In this document: piece after piece, positions 1-10,900 of the stretch
How positions within the stretch are numbered: position 1 is the first letter of the stretch
Layout of the letters: each line of letters opens with the position of its first letter
Assembly (NCBI GenBank): GCA_963794265.1
Contig: CAWCDJ010000006.1
Span: 18,958-82,957 of the forward strand
Direction: 5' to 3'
Length of the DNA: 64,000 nt
From: CAWCDJ01 sp963794265
GTDB taxonomy: Bacteria > Acidobacteriota > Terriglobia > Bryobacterales > Bryobacteraceae
Notes under the pieces: generated by a model
The model's database searches: none
Told to the model about the DNA's origin: nothing
What the model saw: the letters and a program-made list of their open reading frames with translations, nothing else
Program-made: the position numbers and the translations under genes

Positions 1-477
1 AACGCCATCGCCGCACAGACGAAGAAGATCATCCGGGATTTTAAGCCCAGGGAATGGAAGCTGTTTCGGCAGAAGCTCCTGGACGCGTGCATCGATGTGG
101 AGTGCACCGAGGAGGAGGACTTCGAGGGCAACGCACACGCCTGCCTGCTCGATTACCTCCGGGAGGTCAATTTCATTCCGTCCATAGAAGGCCAGCGGAT
201 CCAGGATCAGAGACAACCGATGGTCGTGGGCGGCCGGATCACGGTGTGCAGTTCGGATTTCGCCGCCTACCTCAACAAGACAAAGGGTCTGGGTGTCACG
301 ACGAAGGCTGCGGCATCCATGTTGCGGGCCGTAGGCGCCAAGCGGACCGAGCAGTTCCGCAATAGCAGGTTGAACCGGCAGATGCGATGGGTCCTTGCCT
401 TGCCGGACTTCGATCCGAAAGAAATCCGGCCGGAGACGGCCAGCACCGAGACCGCGTCAGAGGAGGCGATCCAGTGA
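1..477 (+). CDS. C-terminal part of an unidentified element-borne protein (5' end outside window)
   Basis: The frame is open from base 1 to the TGA at 475-477, so about 158 C-terminal residues are visible. They are charged and mostly helical, with a conserved-looking block around 'FAAYLNKTKGLGVT' followed by 'MRWVLALP'. A GTG at 97 could start a shorter product, but the frame runs open upstream. The last bases overlap the GTG of the next gene (GTGA), so the two are probably co-translated. The helicase and integrase downstream suggest a replication or primase/helicase-type protein of a mobile element. That function is inference only; I do not recognise the family. Confidence 0.55.
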   Translation, partial: NAIAAQTKKIIRDFKPREWKLFRQKLLDACIDVECTEEEDFEGNAHACLLDYLREVNFIPSIEGQRIQDQRQPMVVGGRITVCSSDFAAYLNKTKGLGVTTKAAASMLRAVGAKRTEQFRNSRLNRQMRWVLALPDFDPKEIRPETASTETASEEAIQ

Positions 478-791
478 TTCTGAATCCCTTCCGTCTCGTG
501 CTGGCGGTCGCGTGGACCCTGTCTTGGGGCGCGGTGCGCTGGCTGAAATACCTGCGCGCGTACCCCGGCTGGCCGCGCCGCCGGCAATTGGCGTTCATGT
601 GGGGGCGGCGCGAGTCCCCCAAGCCAATGCGCTGCCAGGATTGCGGCTGGACCGGCCCGCTGCGCTGGGCGATTCACACCTACGAGGCCTGCGGCGACGA
701 CGACGTGGATCCTGTGGACCGCTGCCCGTCGTGTGATGCCGATGCGCTCTGGCCCGCGTTCGGGCGCGGAAAGGGAGGTTGGGCGTCGTAA
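474..791 (+). CDS. Small zinc-ribbon protein with hydrophobic N-terminus
   Basis: A 105-residue product. I start it at the GTG at 474, which overlaps the upstream TGA in a GTGA arrangement; an in-frame upstream extension would run through the previous gene. Residues 5-20 are hydrophobic and could be a membrane anchor. The C-terminal half has two CxxC knuckles ('CQDCGW' and 'CPSCDAD'), consistent with one zinc ribbon. It sits directly between the unidentified gene and the helicase (ATG at 792 follows its stop immediately), so it belongs to the same element operon. No specific function can be assigned. Confidence 0.6.
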   Translation: MILNPFRLVLAVAWTLSWGAVRWLKYLRAYPGWPRRRQLAFMWGRRESPKPMRCQDCGWTGPLRWAIHTYEACGDDDVDPVDRCPSCDADALWPAFGRGKGGWAS

Positions 792-3308
792 ATGATCCAC
801 CCGGATCAAATCCAGGAAGTCGCGGAGGCGGGGGCCGCAGAGACCCGGGAGTTCAGAATTTTTGGGCCACCCGGAACCGGCAAAACCACCAGCCTTACCC
901 GCCAGATCCGCCGCGCCGTGGACCGCTATGGCCCGCAGTCGGTGCTGGTGACCTCGTTCTCGCGCGCGGCCGCCGCGGAGCTCGCCGGCCGCGATCTGCC
1001 GATCGCGCGTGACCGCGTGGGCACCCTGCACTCCCACTGCTGGCACGCCCTGGGCGGGCCGGAACTGGCGGAGGCGAACCTCGAGGAATGGAACCGCGAC
1101 AACCCCGCGCTCCAGATCACGCCGGTCAAGAAGCAGGGAAAACTGGATGGCGAGGAAGGCGCCGCCGACGATTCCGAGACGGCGAAGGGCGGCGACGAGG
1201 AACTGCAACGGTTGAGCCGGTATCGCGGGCTGATGATGCCGCGCGAGGGCTGGCCCAAAACACTGCTGGAGTTCGAAGCCAAGTGGTCCGAATATAAGCG
1301 GGAGAACGGGCTGCTGGACTTCACCGACCTCATCGAGACCTGCCTCCGCGATGTGGCGCTGGCGCCCCACGCGCCATCGGTGATTTTCGCCGACGAAGCG
1401 CAGGACCTCAACCGGATGCAATTGTCGCTGGTCCGGAAATGGGGCGAGCGCGCCAATTACTTCATTGTCGCGGGAGATGATGATCAGTGCCAAGCGCCAG
1501 GGACTATGGTCCGAACGACTGATGGTGAGGTGCCGATTGAAGCGCTCGATGCAGAAAAACACCGCCTCGTTTCCTTCGCCCCGCGGGACGGCCGTGTCTA
1601 CGGCAGAAAGGGGAGCGGATACCGTTTCCGCAAAGCGGTCCGCGATTACGACTGGCTCATGCACACGATCTGCGCTGGTGGCCACGCCACGCGCTGCACC
1701 CCGGAGCACAAGTTCTACGTGCGCTGGGTCAAAGGCGACCTGCTCGACCGCGCTCATGTGGTGTACCTTATGCGCCGGGAAAATCGGTATCGCGTCGGCT
1801 GGTGCAAGCTGATTCGGAGTGATGGCATTTTTCATCTTGGCGCCCGCGCCAGGAACGAGCGGGCGGACGCTGCTTGGGTTCTGAAGGTCTGCTATGACCG
1901 CACCGACGCGAGCATATATGAATCCTATGTCGCGACAAAATACGGTCTGCCCCTCGTGACCTTCGAGCCGGTCAACGGCGCCAGTCACTATACGGAGGAA
2001 TCGCTCCATCGGTTCTTCGAAATGCTGAAGGCGGACCTTCCGTTGCGTGCGTTCGAATGCCTCCTCGACCACGGCCGTGATCCACGCTTACCGTTGTACA
2101 CGGCTGAACGGGCTGCTGCCAAACGTGGCGGCAGCGTCACGTTCCTCACCGAAGCCGCCAACCTCTTATCAAACATCATGAGCGTTCCCGTGCCAAACGG
2201 CGACGGCAGCGCCACTTGGCTACCGATCAGCATCAACACCGAGCATTACACCGGCCCGGTGTTCTCCCTCGATGTGGAGAAGTATCACACGTACATTGCC
2301 GATGGCATTATCACCCATAACTGCATCTACGGCTTCACCGGGGCGACCCCCGACGGCCTGCTTGATCCCGAAATCCCGGCTGACCACAAGATCGTCCTGA
2401 AGCAGAGCTATCGGGTACCGCGCGCCGTGCACCGCTTCGCGGAAGACCTGATCCGCCAGGTCACGCGCCGGCAAGAAAAGGAATACCTGCCGCGGCCCGA
2501 GGACGGCGCCATCGACCGTTTCTCACGCGACGGTTTCAAATCCACCGAAACGGCTATCGTGCCCGATGCTCTGCGGCAAATCGAGCGGGGCAAGTCGGTG
2601 ATGTTCCTGGCCTCCTGCTCTTACATGCTGCGCCCGTTGATTCAGGTGCTCCGCAAGCGCGGAATCCCGTTCCATAACCCGTACCGCCGCTCCAACGGGT
2701 TCTGGAATCCCTTGCGGACGAGCAAGCCCGGCTCGTCGGCCAACCGCATCCTGTCGTTGCTCGTGGGCCATCCGGATTTTGGTGTTGACCACCGGCCATG
2801 GACCTTGGGCGACGTGGCTCTGTGGGCCGAGTGGCTCCAGGCCAAAAGCGTCCTGCGCCATGGCATCAAGTCGAAGCTGAAAACGCTCAACGTGAATCAA
2901 CCCGCGGGGATCGAGCACCTCAACGGGCTGTTCGATCCGGATGCGCTGGAGTCACTGATGGGCGCCTGGGACGCAGGCTCCGGCGAGTTGCTGGCCTGGT
3001 GGCGTGCCCACGTGACCGCCGACGTGGCGCAGCGCGTCCAGTTCCCGTGCGAGATCGCCGCCAAGCGCGGGCCGGCGGGCCTCATCGACGTCCCGCAGGT
3101 GGTGGCCGGAACAATCCACTCGGTTAAAGGAGGGCAGGCCGACGTCGTGTACCTGTTTCCGGATTTGAGCCAGGCCGGCGATGCGCAGTACCGGCGCGGC
3201 GGCGCGCAGCGGGATTCCGTGATCCGGGTGTTCTACGTGGGCGCCACGAGAGCACGGGAGCGGCTCTCGATCTGCCAGGCGGAAAGCTCCACCAGGATCG
3301 CGATTTGA
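792..3308 (+). CDS. UvrD/PcrA-like superfamily I DNA helicase interrupted by an intein
   Basis: An 838-residue precursor. Walker A 'GPPGTGKTT' is at residues 25-33, Walker B-type 'FADEAQD' near 199-205, motif III 'GDDDQ' at 228-232, and motifs V/VI near the C-terminus ('GTIHSVKGGQADVVYL', 'RVFYVGATRARERL'). An intein occupies residues 233-510. Removing it restores the continuous motif GDDDQ-CIYGFTGA and gives a 560-residue helicase, shorter than chromosomal UvrD/PcrA (about 700 residues). The family unwinds DNA 3' to 5' with ATP. The gene follows the zinc-ribbon gene without a gap and precedes the integrase, so an element-borne repair or replication helicase is likely. Confidence 0.9.
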   Translation: MIHPDQIQEVAEAGAAETREFRIFGPPGTGKTTSLTRQIRRAVDRYGPQSVLVTSFSRAAAAELAGRDLPIARDRVGTLHSHCWHALGGPELAEANLEEWNRDNPALQITPVKKQGKLDGEEGAADDSETAKGGDEELQRLSRYRGLMMPREGWPKTLLEFEAKWSEYKRENGLLDFTDLIETCLRDVALAPHAPSVIFADEAQDLNRMQLSLVRKWGERANYFIVAGDDDQCQAPGTMVRTTDGEVPIEALDAEKHRLVSFAPRDGRVYGRKGSGYRFRKAVRDYDWLMHTICAGGHATRCTPEHKFYVRWVKGDLLDRAHVVYLMRRENRYRVGWCKLIRSDGIFHLGARARNERADAAWVLKVCYDRTDASIYESYVATKYGLPLVTFEPVNGASHYTEESLHRFFEMLKADLPLRAFECLLDHGRDPRLPLYTAERAAAKRGGSVTFLTEAANLLSNIMSVPVPNGDGSATWLPISINTEHYTGPVFSLDVEKYHTYIADGIITHNCIYGFTGATPDGLLDPEIPADHKIVLKQSYRVPRAVHRFAEDLIRQVTRRQEKEYLPRPEDGAIDRFSRDGFKSTETAIVPDALRQIERGKSVMFLASCSYMLRPLIQVLRKRGIPFHNPYRRSNGFWNPLRTSKPGSSANRILSLLVGHPDFGVDHRPWTLGDVALWAEWLQAKSVLRHGIKSKLKTLNVNQPAGIEHLNGLFDPDALESLMGAWDAGSGELLAWWRAHVTADVAQRVQFPCEIAAKRGPAGLIDVPQVVAGTIHSVKGGQADVVYLFPDLSQAGDAQYRRGGAQRDSVIRVFYVGATRARERLSICQAESSTRIAI
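1488..2321 (+). other. Intein (278 residues) inserted in helicase motif III
   Basis: The in-frame insertion begins with Cys1 of block A ('CQAPGTMVRTTDGEV'). Block B is 'ATRCTPEHKF' with the TxxH signature, block F is 'GPVFSLDVEKYHTYIADG', and block G is 'IITHN' followed by Cys as the +1 residue. All residues expected for Cys/Asn-Cys protein splicing are present, so it is predicted to be active. At 278 residues it is longer than a mini-intein (about 135-150), so something is inserted between the splicing halves. I see no LAGLIDADG motif. The middle has 'VVYLMRR' then 'YRVGW' and later 'ASIYESYVATKYG', which could be a degenerate GIY-YIG-like module; that reading is tentative. Confidence 0.9.
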
Positions 3309-3376
3309 TTGATGACAGGACCTTGCTAATGAACGCGTCGGAAGGTACCCTCCTGAGGCTGTTGACAGGAGGACCA

Positions 3377-4724
3377 GTGTTGAAGCAGCGGGTGCAGCGT
3401 CCGGAAGTACATGAGCGGAAGGATCGCGGTGAGTGGTACTGGTTCTTCCGCTATTACGACGACGTGATCCAGCCGGATGGCTTGGTGAAGACCTTCCGGC
3501 GATTCCATAACATCGGGCCCAGCCGGGACAAAAAGAATCCGATGGGCCTGACGCAGGCGCGCGCGGCGCGCGACAGGTTCTTCGCCGACCGCCTCGCGAA
3601 CCCGGGGGCGGCGCCGCCGCCGTCTGCACCGGAGCCTCCAGCCGGTCGGCCGGAGGCGGCGGTCCAGGCGCGGGAGGAACGCGAGAGGCCGCCCGATCCC
3701 GCCGACATCAAGATCGACCTGCTCGCGGAGTTGTGGCGCAAGGATTACGTCGATAATCCCAAGGTCAAGCTGGCCAAGCCGACGCGGGACAAGTACAAGG
3801 ACCGGCTGGCGAACCATATCTTGCCCAGGTGGCGGGGGAAGCGTTTAGCGGATCTCAACGATACCAAAGCGGTGCTGGACTGGCTCCAGGATAGTTGCAC
3901 CTCGTGGCACATGATGATCGACCTGCGCAACATCATGAGCGGCATGATCACGCGCGCCCAGGAGTGGGGCATCATTCCGCGGTCCTTCGCCAATCCCATG
4001 CAGTGGGTGAAGGTCGGCCGCAAGTGGAGCGTCCGGCCCGACCGGATCTATACGCCGGAGGAAACGGCGCGGATCTTCGAACGCCTGCCGGACCCGCACC
4101 TGCTGATCTGCGAGACGTGCCTCTACACCGGCACGCGCATCAGCGAAGCGGTCGGCCTGCAACTCAAGCACGTCGATCTGGAGGCGGGCACCATCCGGAT
4201 CGCGCAGCGCCACTGCCGCGGGGACGTGGATTCGCCGAAAACGAAGAACAGCGTGCGCACGCTTGGCACTGGGCGACCTCGTGGCTCGGTACAAGGAGTG
4301 GCTCGCCACGAAGGAGATCGCCAAGCCGAACGCCTGGATCTTCGCGCAGGACGACAAACACGGCGGCCAGCACAACGGTGACCCCAACAAGCCCATGTGG
4401 GACTCGGGCGTCCGGAAGGCGCTGAAGCTGGCGGCGCGCGCCTGCAAGGCCGACCCCAAGGACGAGAAGGACCCCGGCCTCGACTTCCCCGGCATGGGGC
4501 TGCACTCCTTCCGGCGCGCGAATATCACGTGGCGGCAGGGCGTCGGCAAAGCCAGCGCCATCGAAGCCAGCAAAATCGCGGGCCACGCCACCGTGAGCAT
4601 GACGGGCGACTATACATTCGTGGACGTGGAACGCCAGGACGAGACGACCCGCCGCATCCAGGAGCGGATGAAGAAGGCCAAGAACAGGGTGGTGCAGATT
4701 CGGAAGAAAGAGACGGCGGCGTAA
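3377..4724 (+). pseudogene. Tyrosine recombinase (phage-type integrase), broken by one extra base
   Basis: The first part reads through an arm-like N-terminal domain and a core-binding region to the catalytic Arg in 'YTGTRISEAVGL'. The frame then shifts near 4263: an extra T in 'acgcttggcac' moves translation to the next frame, which continues as 'LGDLVARYKEWL', then HxxR in 'LHSFRRANITW', 'GHATVSMTG' and the Tyr nucleophile in 'GDYTFVDVE'. The total length is a multiple of three plus one, matching a single inserted base; the repaired protein would have 448 residues. I start at GTG 3377 (or TTG 3380) because AGGAGG at 3367-3372 precedes it; ATG 3329 is an alternative. This is either a dead integrase or a sequencing error. 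Confidence 0.85.
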
Positions 4725-4768
4725 CCTAGGTAAATAGTGACGGCATGCTGATTTTCATCTTTTCTCGC

Positions 4769-4796
4769 CTGACATATTAATAGATTCAGGTACTAT
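4769..4796 (+). promoter_or_regulatory. Candidate sigma70-type promoter for the RHS gene
   Basis: A -35-like ctgaca (4769-4774) and a -10-like tactat (4791-4796) are separated by 16 bases inside a locally AT-rich stretch. Transcription would begin near 4803, just before the structured leader and about 130 bases ahead of the RHS start codon. The assignment rests on motif similarity and position only. Confidence 0.4.
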
Positions 4797-4819
4797 ATTC
4801 CTAAATAGTAATAGGACTA

Positions 4820-4904
4820 GGCTCCGCAAGGCACGAAAGAGCCGGTCTGTAACGGGAAGAAGACGTGCCGGCTCCCTCGCCGTCGCAGCGAGCCGAGAGA
4901 CCGG
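4820..4904 (+). promoter_or_regulatory. Strongly structured 5' leader of the RHS gene (unknown class)
   Basis: Three nested or adjacent pairings can be drawn: GGCTC 4820-4824 with GAGCC 4839-4843; CCGGTCT 4842-4848 with AGACCGG 4898-4904; and CGGCT 4869-4873 with AGCCG 4891-4895 above a GC-rich hairpin. The loops contain A-rich unpaired runs ('cacgaaa', 'aacgggaagaag'). This looks like a multi-helix RNA element in a long untranslated leader, possibly a riboswitch or translational control element. I compared it by memory with c-di-GMP-I, cobalamin and guanidine-I consensus sequences and none fits. Confidence 0.4.
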
Positions 4905-4932
4905 AAAGCTGGTTGATCGGTGCTACGAGGCG

Positions 4933-7900
4933 ATGATGAGATTTTCTATAGGTGACGTTGGAGTACTATCTAAATTAACAGCAGCTTGCTGTCTGGCTTT
5001 CGGAAGCACCTTCCTGGTGCGTGCCCAGCCACAAACTTCCCAGGCCATCTACACAGGAAAAGGAGGAACTGACACGTTCCTCTCAGCAAATGCAGGGGCC
5101 AAGCTCCTGTCCGTAGATCAGACGGGCGCGACCTACAAGACCTCCAAGGGCTACACGCTCGTCACTGGCCCAGAGGTATCCACGTTCGCCGGCTCAAAGT
5201 GGCAGGTCGCAAAACCGCAGATTACGTCTGACGGCGCCGGAGGTTGGGTCCAGACTGGTGCACCCGCAAACGTTCAAATCACCGGAAGCAGCCCCACGAA
5301 GCATCTCAAGGTGGCTCAAGGCAATTCTGGGCTCGATCTGGCCCTGAGCAATGTTACCTATGTATCGGGGCAGGAATTTGCATTTGAAGCGAACGGAGCG
5401 ACGTGGCGCCTACGCGTCTTGCCGCGCGGCCATCAGTTCGAGACGACCGTGAAGGCCAGACAGGGCGCGAAGGCATGGTCATTCCCGTACACGAAGTCCG
5501 GCAAGGCTCCCACGGTCGGGGCGAAAGGCGAACTTCTCGTCGGATCTGAAATTTCGACAAGTCGAGCCGTGATGGTCGGAGCGGATAAGAAGTCGTACCC
5601 GTGCGGGCCTTGGATCGTCGGCTCAGAGACTCTTTCGTTCACATGCGACGACCGGCAACTGCCCGATGCGGCGCTGCCGTACGTAATTGACCCTGTGACC
5701 TATTCAATTGGCTCTACAAGCATCAGCTGTAGCGGAATCGATAACGGGACAAGTTGCTTTATGGACTATGGGCAACGGGGCTTGACATTTTCAGCTAGGT
5801 TCAACGTCACGCTTCCGTCGGGAGCCACGATCCTATCTGTTGCCGTCTCGGCGGACAGCCAAACGTCTTGCCCAGATGACGCCCAGGTTAGTTTGACGAC
5901 TCCGTCGGGGACGGTTTCGGGACTCTATCCTTCGCAGTCACAGTTGGCATGGTTCAATTTAACGCACGGTGAAATAGTCTCGTATAACTACACTGTCGAA
6001 TGTCCCTACGCCATGGTCAGTGATTCTGTGACTCTCACGATCACCTACACGCGACCGCCATCGCTGGCGTTTTCAACGGACCTTTCATCGTCAAATCCCG
6101 GAACATGGGGAAGCATTTCTATCAGCACTTCCGACGGCGTCGGCTTCTACCACGGCGGAACGAAACAACTCATACTGAACACCAGCCCGACTTTTAACGG
6201 CGGCTGCAATTTGAAGTTTTCGGGCAATTCGGTCGTTCTTCTGGGCGATTCGGGCCAAGAACTAGGATCGATATGGATCGGTTATGGTGGCCCCGAGTCC
6301 ACGGTTTCATCGTCGGCGTGCATGATTAGGGGTCCGGGAGGAACCTACTTTTTCAACGGCGACGTCTCTTATCAAGTCGTGATTCAGATGTTGCAGGGCG
6401 GCCCCCGCACTGCCTACGGCTACTTCACGAATGACGATGGAATCTCGACCGGGTGGGTCAATCTTGGAAGCTTCTCGATAAACCGACCACCAGTTGTCGT
6501 CAGTGCGAACGTTCCGGCGGTCACGCCGGGTACGTGGACGACGGTCACGTTTACAGGACGAGACCTCGACGGCTGGAATAATCTCTCCTCCATTCGCTTT
6601 CTGATGAACTATGGCGTCGATGATAATTACGCCTGCAACGTGATTTACTATCCTTCGACCAATCAAATCGGAAACCTCAACGACGCGAAGAACAACTGGC
6701 AGACTCAAGTTGTAGGGCCGGGTGGCGGGATGGCATCAAACTCCTCCTGCACCGTGGATGCAGCGAATAGCAGCGCAACCCGTTCAGGGAATGACGTCAC
6801 GGTCAACGCGCGGGTGAAGTTCAACGTGATCATGGCCGACCATCCGCCGCTTAACGGCTATATGTACGTGGTAGATGGAGGAAATCTGACCGCTGGATGG
6901 ACCCAATTGACCTCGGGCAACCTCGTTCCTATTCCCCCTGCCACACCCACCCTGATCGGGCCGGCCAACGGAGCCAGCAACCGGCCGCTGACGCCCACAT
7001 TGTCTTGGACAGCCACATCTGGTGCGATCTCTTACGATGTCTACCTCGGCGCCACATCGCCGCCCCAGTTGATGGCAAATGTGACTACGACCAGCTATAC
7101 TCCTTCGGCCCTGAACGCGGGGGTGACGTATTATTGGTGCGTCATCGCGAAGAATAGTGCTGGTGCGTCTAGTCCGACCTCAACCTGGTTCTTCCAGACA
7201 GCAGCGGCAGGCGGGTCCCTGCTGAACGATGGCTGGCGGGTTGGGGTGCGGCCAACCGGATCGTACTGGGGCGCCGCCGGCGAGCAGATCGACCTCCTGT
7301 CCGGCAACTTGAACTTCTCGATTCCGTTGTTGAAGGCCCAGGCCCGCGGCGGGTGGAGCGTCCCATTGGGCCTCAGCTACAACTCCCAATTGTGGAGACA
7401 GGGAACGGCCGGGACCTCCCTGCTTGGCCGCGACATCGGTTATGGCCTGGGGTGGGTCCTGCAAGCAGGTTCGGTAACACCCAACTCCGACGGCCATACG
7501 TACATTTTCTCCGACTCCAGTGGCGCACAATATCGTCTCGACCAGTTTGCCGGGGGGATCTACACATCCCTCGAAGGACCACGGGTGGCGTTCGACACAA
7601 ACGTCTCTCCGCCGCGACTCCACTTCCCTGACGGAAGCTTTTGGGTGCTCGGATCGGCTTCTTCGGTAGGCGAGCAGGATGCCGGGACGCTCTATCCGAC
7701 CCTGCTTGAGGACTCGAACGGCAACCAGGTCCAAATCGACTACGCCATCGGAATCGGAGCCAGCGCGATCAACAGCAGCGGGCGGGTACAGGCCGTAATG
7801 GATTCCCGCTCAACCCGCTTCTATCCTAGCTTTGCCTTCGGATACAACGCCGACCCGATCCCGCATCTCGTAAGCATAACGAACAACATCTGGACTTCAG

Positions 7901-10900
7901 AAAACTACAACCTTGCGTACATCGCAAGCCAGCCCCTCACATCTCCCTTCAGCGGCAGCCTGAACTTCGGGACGACCACGCTGTTACAGATCCTGACAAC
8001 ACGCGGTCTAAATATTTCTCACTCGTTTGCGTATGTGCCGGGTTCCGCAGAACTGTCACAGGTGACTACGCCATTGGCCGGTGTGCTCGGCTGGCAGTAT
8101 CGGAACTATGCTTACGGTGACGGCCACATGTATCGCGAGGTGCAGACGCGGACCATGCAGCCTTCGAGCGGGGCGGCCACGTTCTCCTGGAATCTCACCC
8201 TTGACAGCAACCCGGCATTGCACGGGTCGGCCACCATGACCGATGTCGGAGCCGGGACCACGAAGGTCTGGAACTTTCAGACATCCGGGACTTTCGCTGG
8301 CCTGGCAACTGCCTGTGAGGAACGGGACACAGGCAATTCCGCGCTGTTGCATATCGACTACACCTGGGCGCAAGATCCGGCCGGCGTTCCGTACGTCGGA
8401 ACCAGCCTGACCACGCTCAGCCCTGGATCGATGTACGCGGCGCAGACGAAGTCTACCCAAACGCTGGATGCCTATGGGAATATTCTGCAATCCAGCATCT
8501 ACGATTACGGAAATCTCAGCACCCCCGCGCGCACGTACAACTACACCTATTTGACGGACAGCAACTACACCTCGCGGTACATCCGCAATCGAGTGCGGCA
8601 AGTGTCGGTAACGAGCGGAGGGCTGACCCCCACCCTGCTTTCGATCGCGTATGATACCGATTCCGGCTGCGGCGCGCTGCAGGACCACACCGGCCTTGCT
8701 TTGCACGATGACGCGGCATACGGAGTGAACTTCACGTATCGCGGCAATCCTACATCGGTGACGAAGCTCGGAGCGACGCACTGTTACGCTTATGAGATTA
8801 CCGGCGTGCCGTACACGACAAAAGACGGCACCGGGAACAAAGTGGATATCACGCTCAGCGCAAACGCCAGTCTGCCGGGCATATTGACCCCCAACGGGAA
8901 TAACAACCTGTCCACGAACATTTCGTATGCAGCTTCCTTCGCGGTCACCGCCGTTTCGGGACCAAACGGCGCCGGAACGACAACCGACTACGATGGCTAT
9001 GGCCGGCCGGTGACCTCGAAGATGGCCGATGGAGCGGTGACCAACTACACCTACACGTACAACCCCGCCGTGCAGACTGCGACGCTCGGGAACCGGTGGA
9101 AGAAGACGACGATGGATGGATTCGGGCGGGTCGCGAAGGCCGAAACCGGCCACGACGGCGTGACGGTCTCAGTCGTAGACACGCAGTATGCGCCCTGTGC
9201 CTGTTCACCACTGGGGAAGCTCTGGCGCGTTTCGCAGCCGCACGATCCGGCGGCGCCGGTCTACTGGACCACGTATACCTACGATGGATCAGGCCGTACT
9301 TTGACAGCCGCAGCGCCCGACGGCAGCATCACGCGGTACAGTTACCAGGGCAACCAGACAACCGTAACCGACCCGGCTGGGAAATGGAAGACCTTCAGCA
9401 ACGACGCCATGGGCAACCTGGTGACCGTGACCGAACCCAACCCGGCAGGCGGTGCCAATCTCACTACTTCCTACACCTATAGCGCAATGAACCAGCTCAC
9501 GCAGGTGACGATGCCCAGGGCCGGAGGCACGCAGACGCGAACCTTCCAATGGTCCGGATCCGACTTGGTCAGCGCGACGAATCCGGAGAACGGAACGGTT
9601 ACGTATCAATATGACAGTGAGCACCACGTCACGAAGCGCACGGATGCCAAGGGGCAGCAGACCCTATACAGCTACGATATCTACGGGCGTTTGACGCAGA
9701 AGCGATATTTTGCCTGGGTGAGCCAGTGGAACGGCAGCCAATTGCTCCAGGAGCAGCCAGCACAGGAAGTGGATTTCTATTACGATGTGAATCCGATCAA
9801 CCCGGGATATTCCACGTACTCCTGGGGCCGGTTGGCGGCGGCGGGGTTTGCCGGGGGCTACGCCTACCAGTACAGTTACAATCAGGCGGGCAGGGTGATC
9901 GGGCAGAAGCTGATGCTCCCGGACCAGGTGAACCAGCAACCCGTCGAACTCGAGGCGCGCTACGGGTGGGACAATGAGGGAAGGATGACGTCGCTATCCT
10001 ACCCGGATGGGCCTCAATACAATTATCAGTTCGACGCCATGGGGCGGGCGAATGCGGTGACGACGGGGCAGTACAACCAGACGGTCGCAACCGCAGCCTT
10101 TGGCCCGGCGGGGGAACTGACGAGCCTGAACGGGGACACCCGGACGTACAACGTGCTCGGGCAGTTGACGCGGATTACGGGTGGCGGGATCGATCTGGAG
10201 TACGTCTACACTCCGGGACAGAACAACGGGCGGATCACGCAGCAGATCGATCACATCAGCGGCGAGCAAGTGACGTATCAGTATGATCAGTTGAACCGGC
10301 TGTCGCACGCGGAAACGCTGGACAACAATTGGGGATTCTCGTATTCATACGACGGGTTTGGCAACCTGACTGCAAAGACTGTGACGAAAGGGACGGGGCT
10401 GACGGGCTTCTCGGCAACATACGACCCGGCGACCAATCACAGGACAGGGTACGACGCGAACGGGAATATGGGGCTCAACAGCGATTGCGGAGTCGGGTGC
10501 TGGTTTCCCTATGACGTGGAAAACAGGCTGACGAGTGGCTTTCAGACGCCGGCTCCTGGGTTTCACAATTCAGTCTATACACTGACTTACACTTATGATC
10601 CCTGGGGCAAGCGTATCGCTTGGAAGCTGTCGAGGATGTATAACTTTAAGTACAATGACCCGCCCGAGACGAAATGCGGCATCTATTTCTACGGTCTGAC
10701 GGGCCAGAAGCTCGCGGAGTACACTTGCGGCTACCACGATGGGACCGACGGGGACGGCTCGTTCTATTGGGGCGTGAAGGGGGACAACGTGTACTTTGCG
10801 GGTCACCTGATCCAAGCCAACGGCGTGAGCGTGAAGACGGACCGGCTGGGGTCGGTGCGCGTGAACGGGAATGGCGAGCGATTCAACTACCTGCCGTACG

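Noticed and set aside
267..2072. A 601-codon open frame on the minus strand
   Set aside because: It lies antisense to the helicase and upstream genes, which have clear motifs. High GC produces long antisense frames, and its composition (Arg/Pro/Ala-rich, no domains) is typical of a shadow.
4800..4915. Assignment of the RHS leader to a known riboswitch class (c-di-GMP-I, guanidine-I, cobalamin)
   Set aside because: Short matches occur, but the conserved blocks are not in the right order or spacing for any of them.
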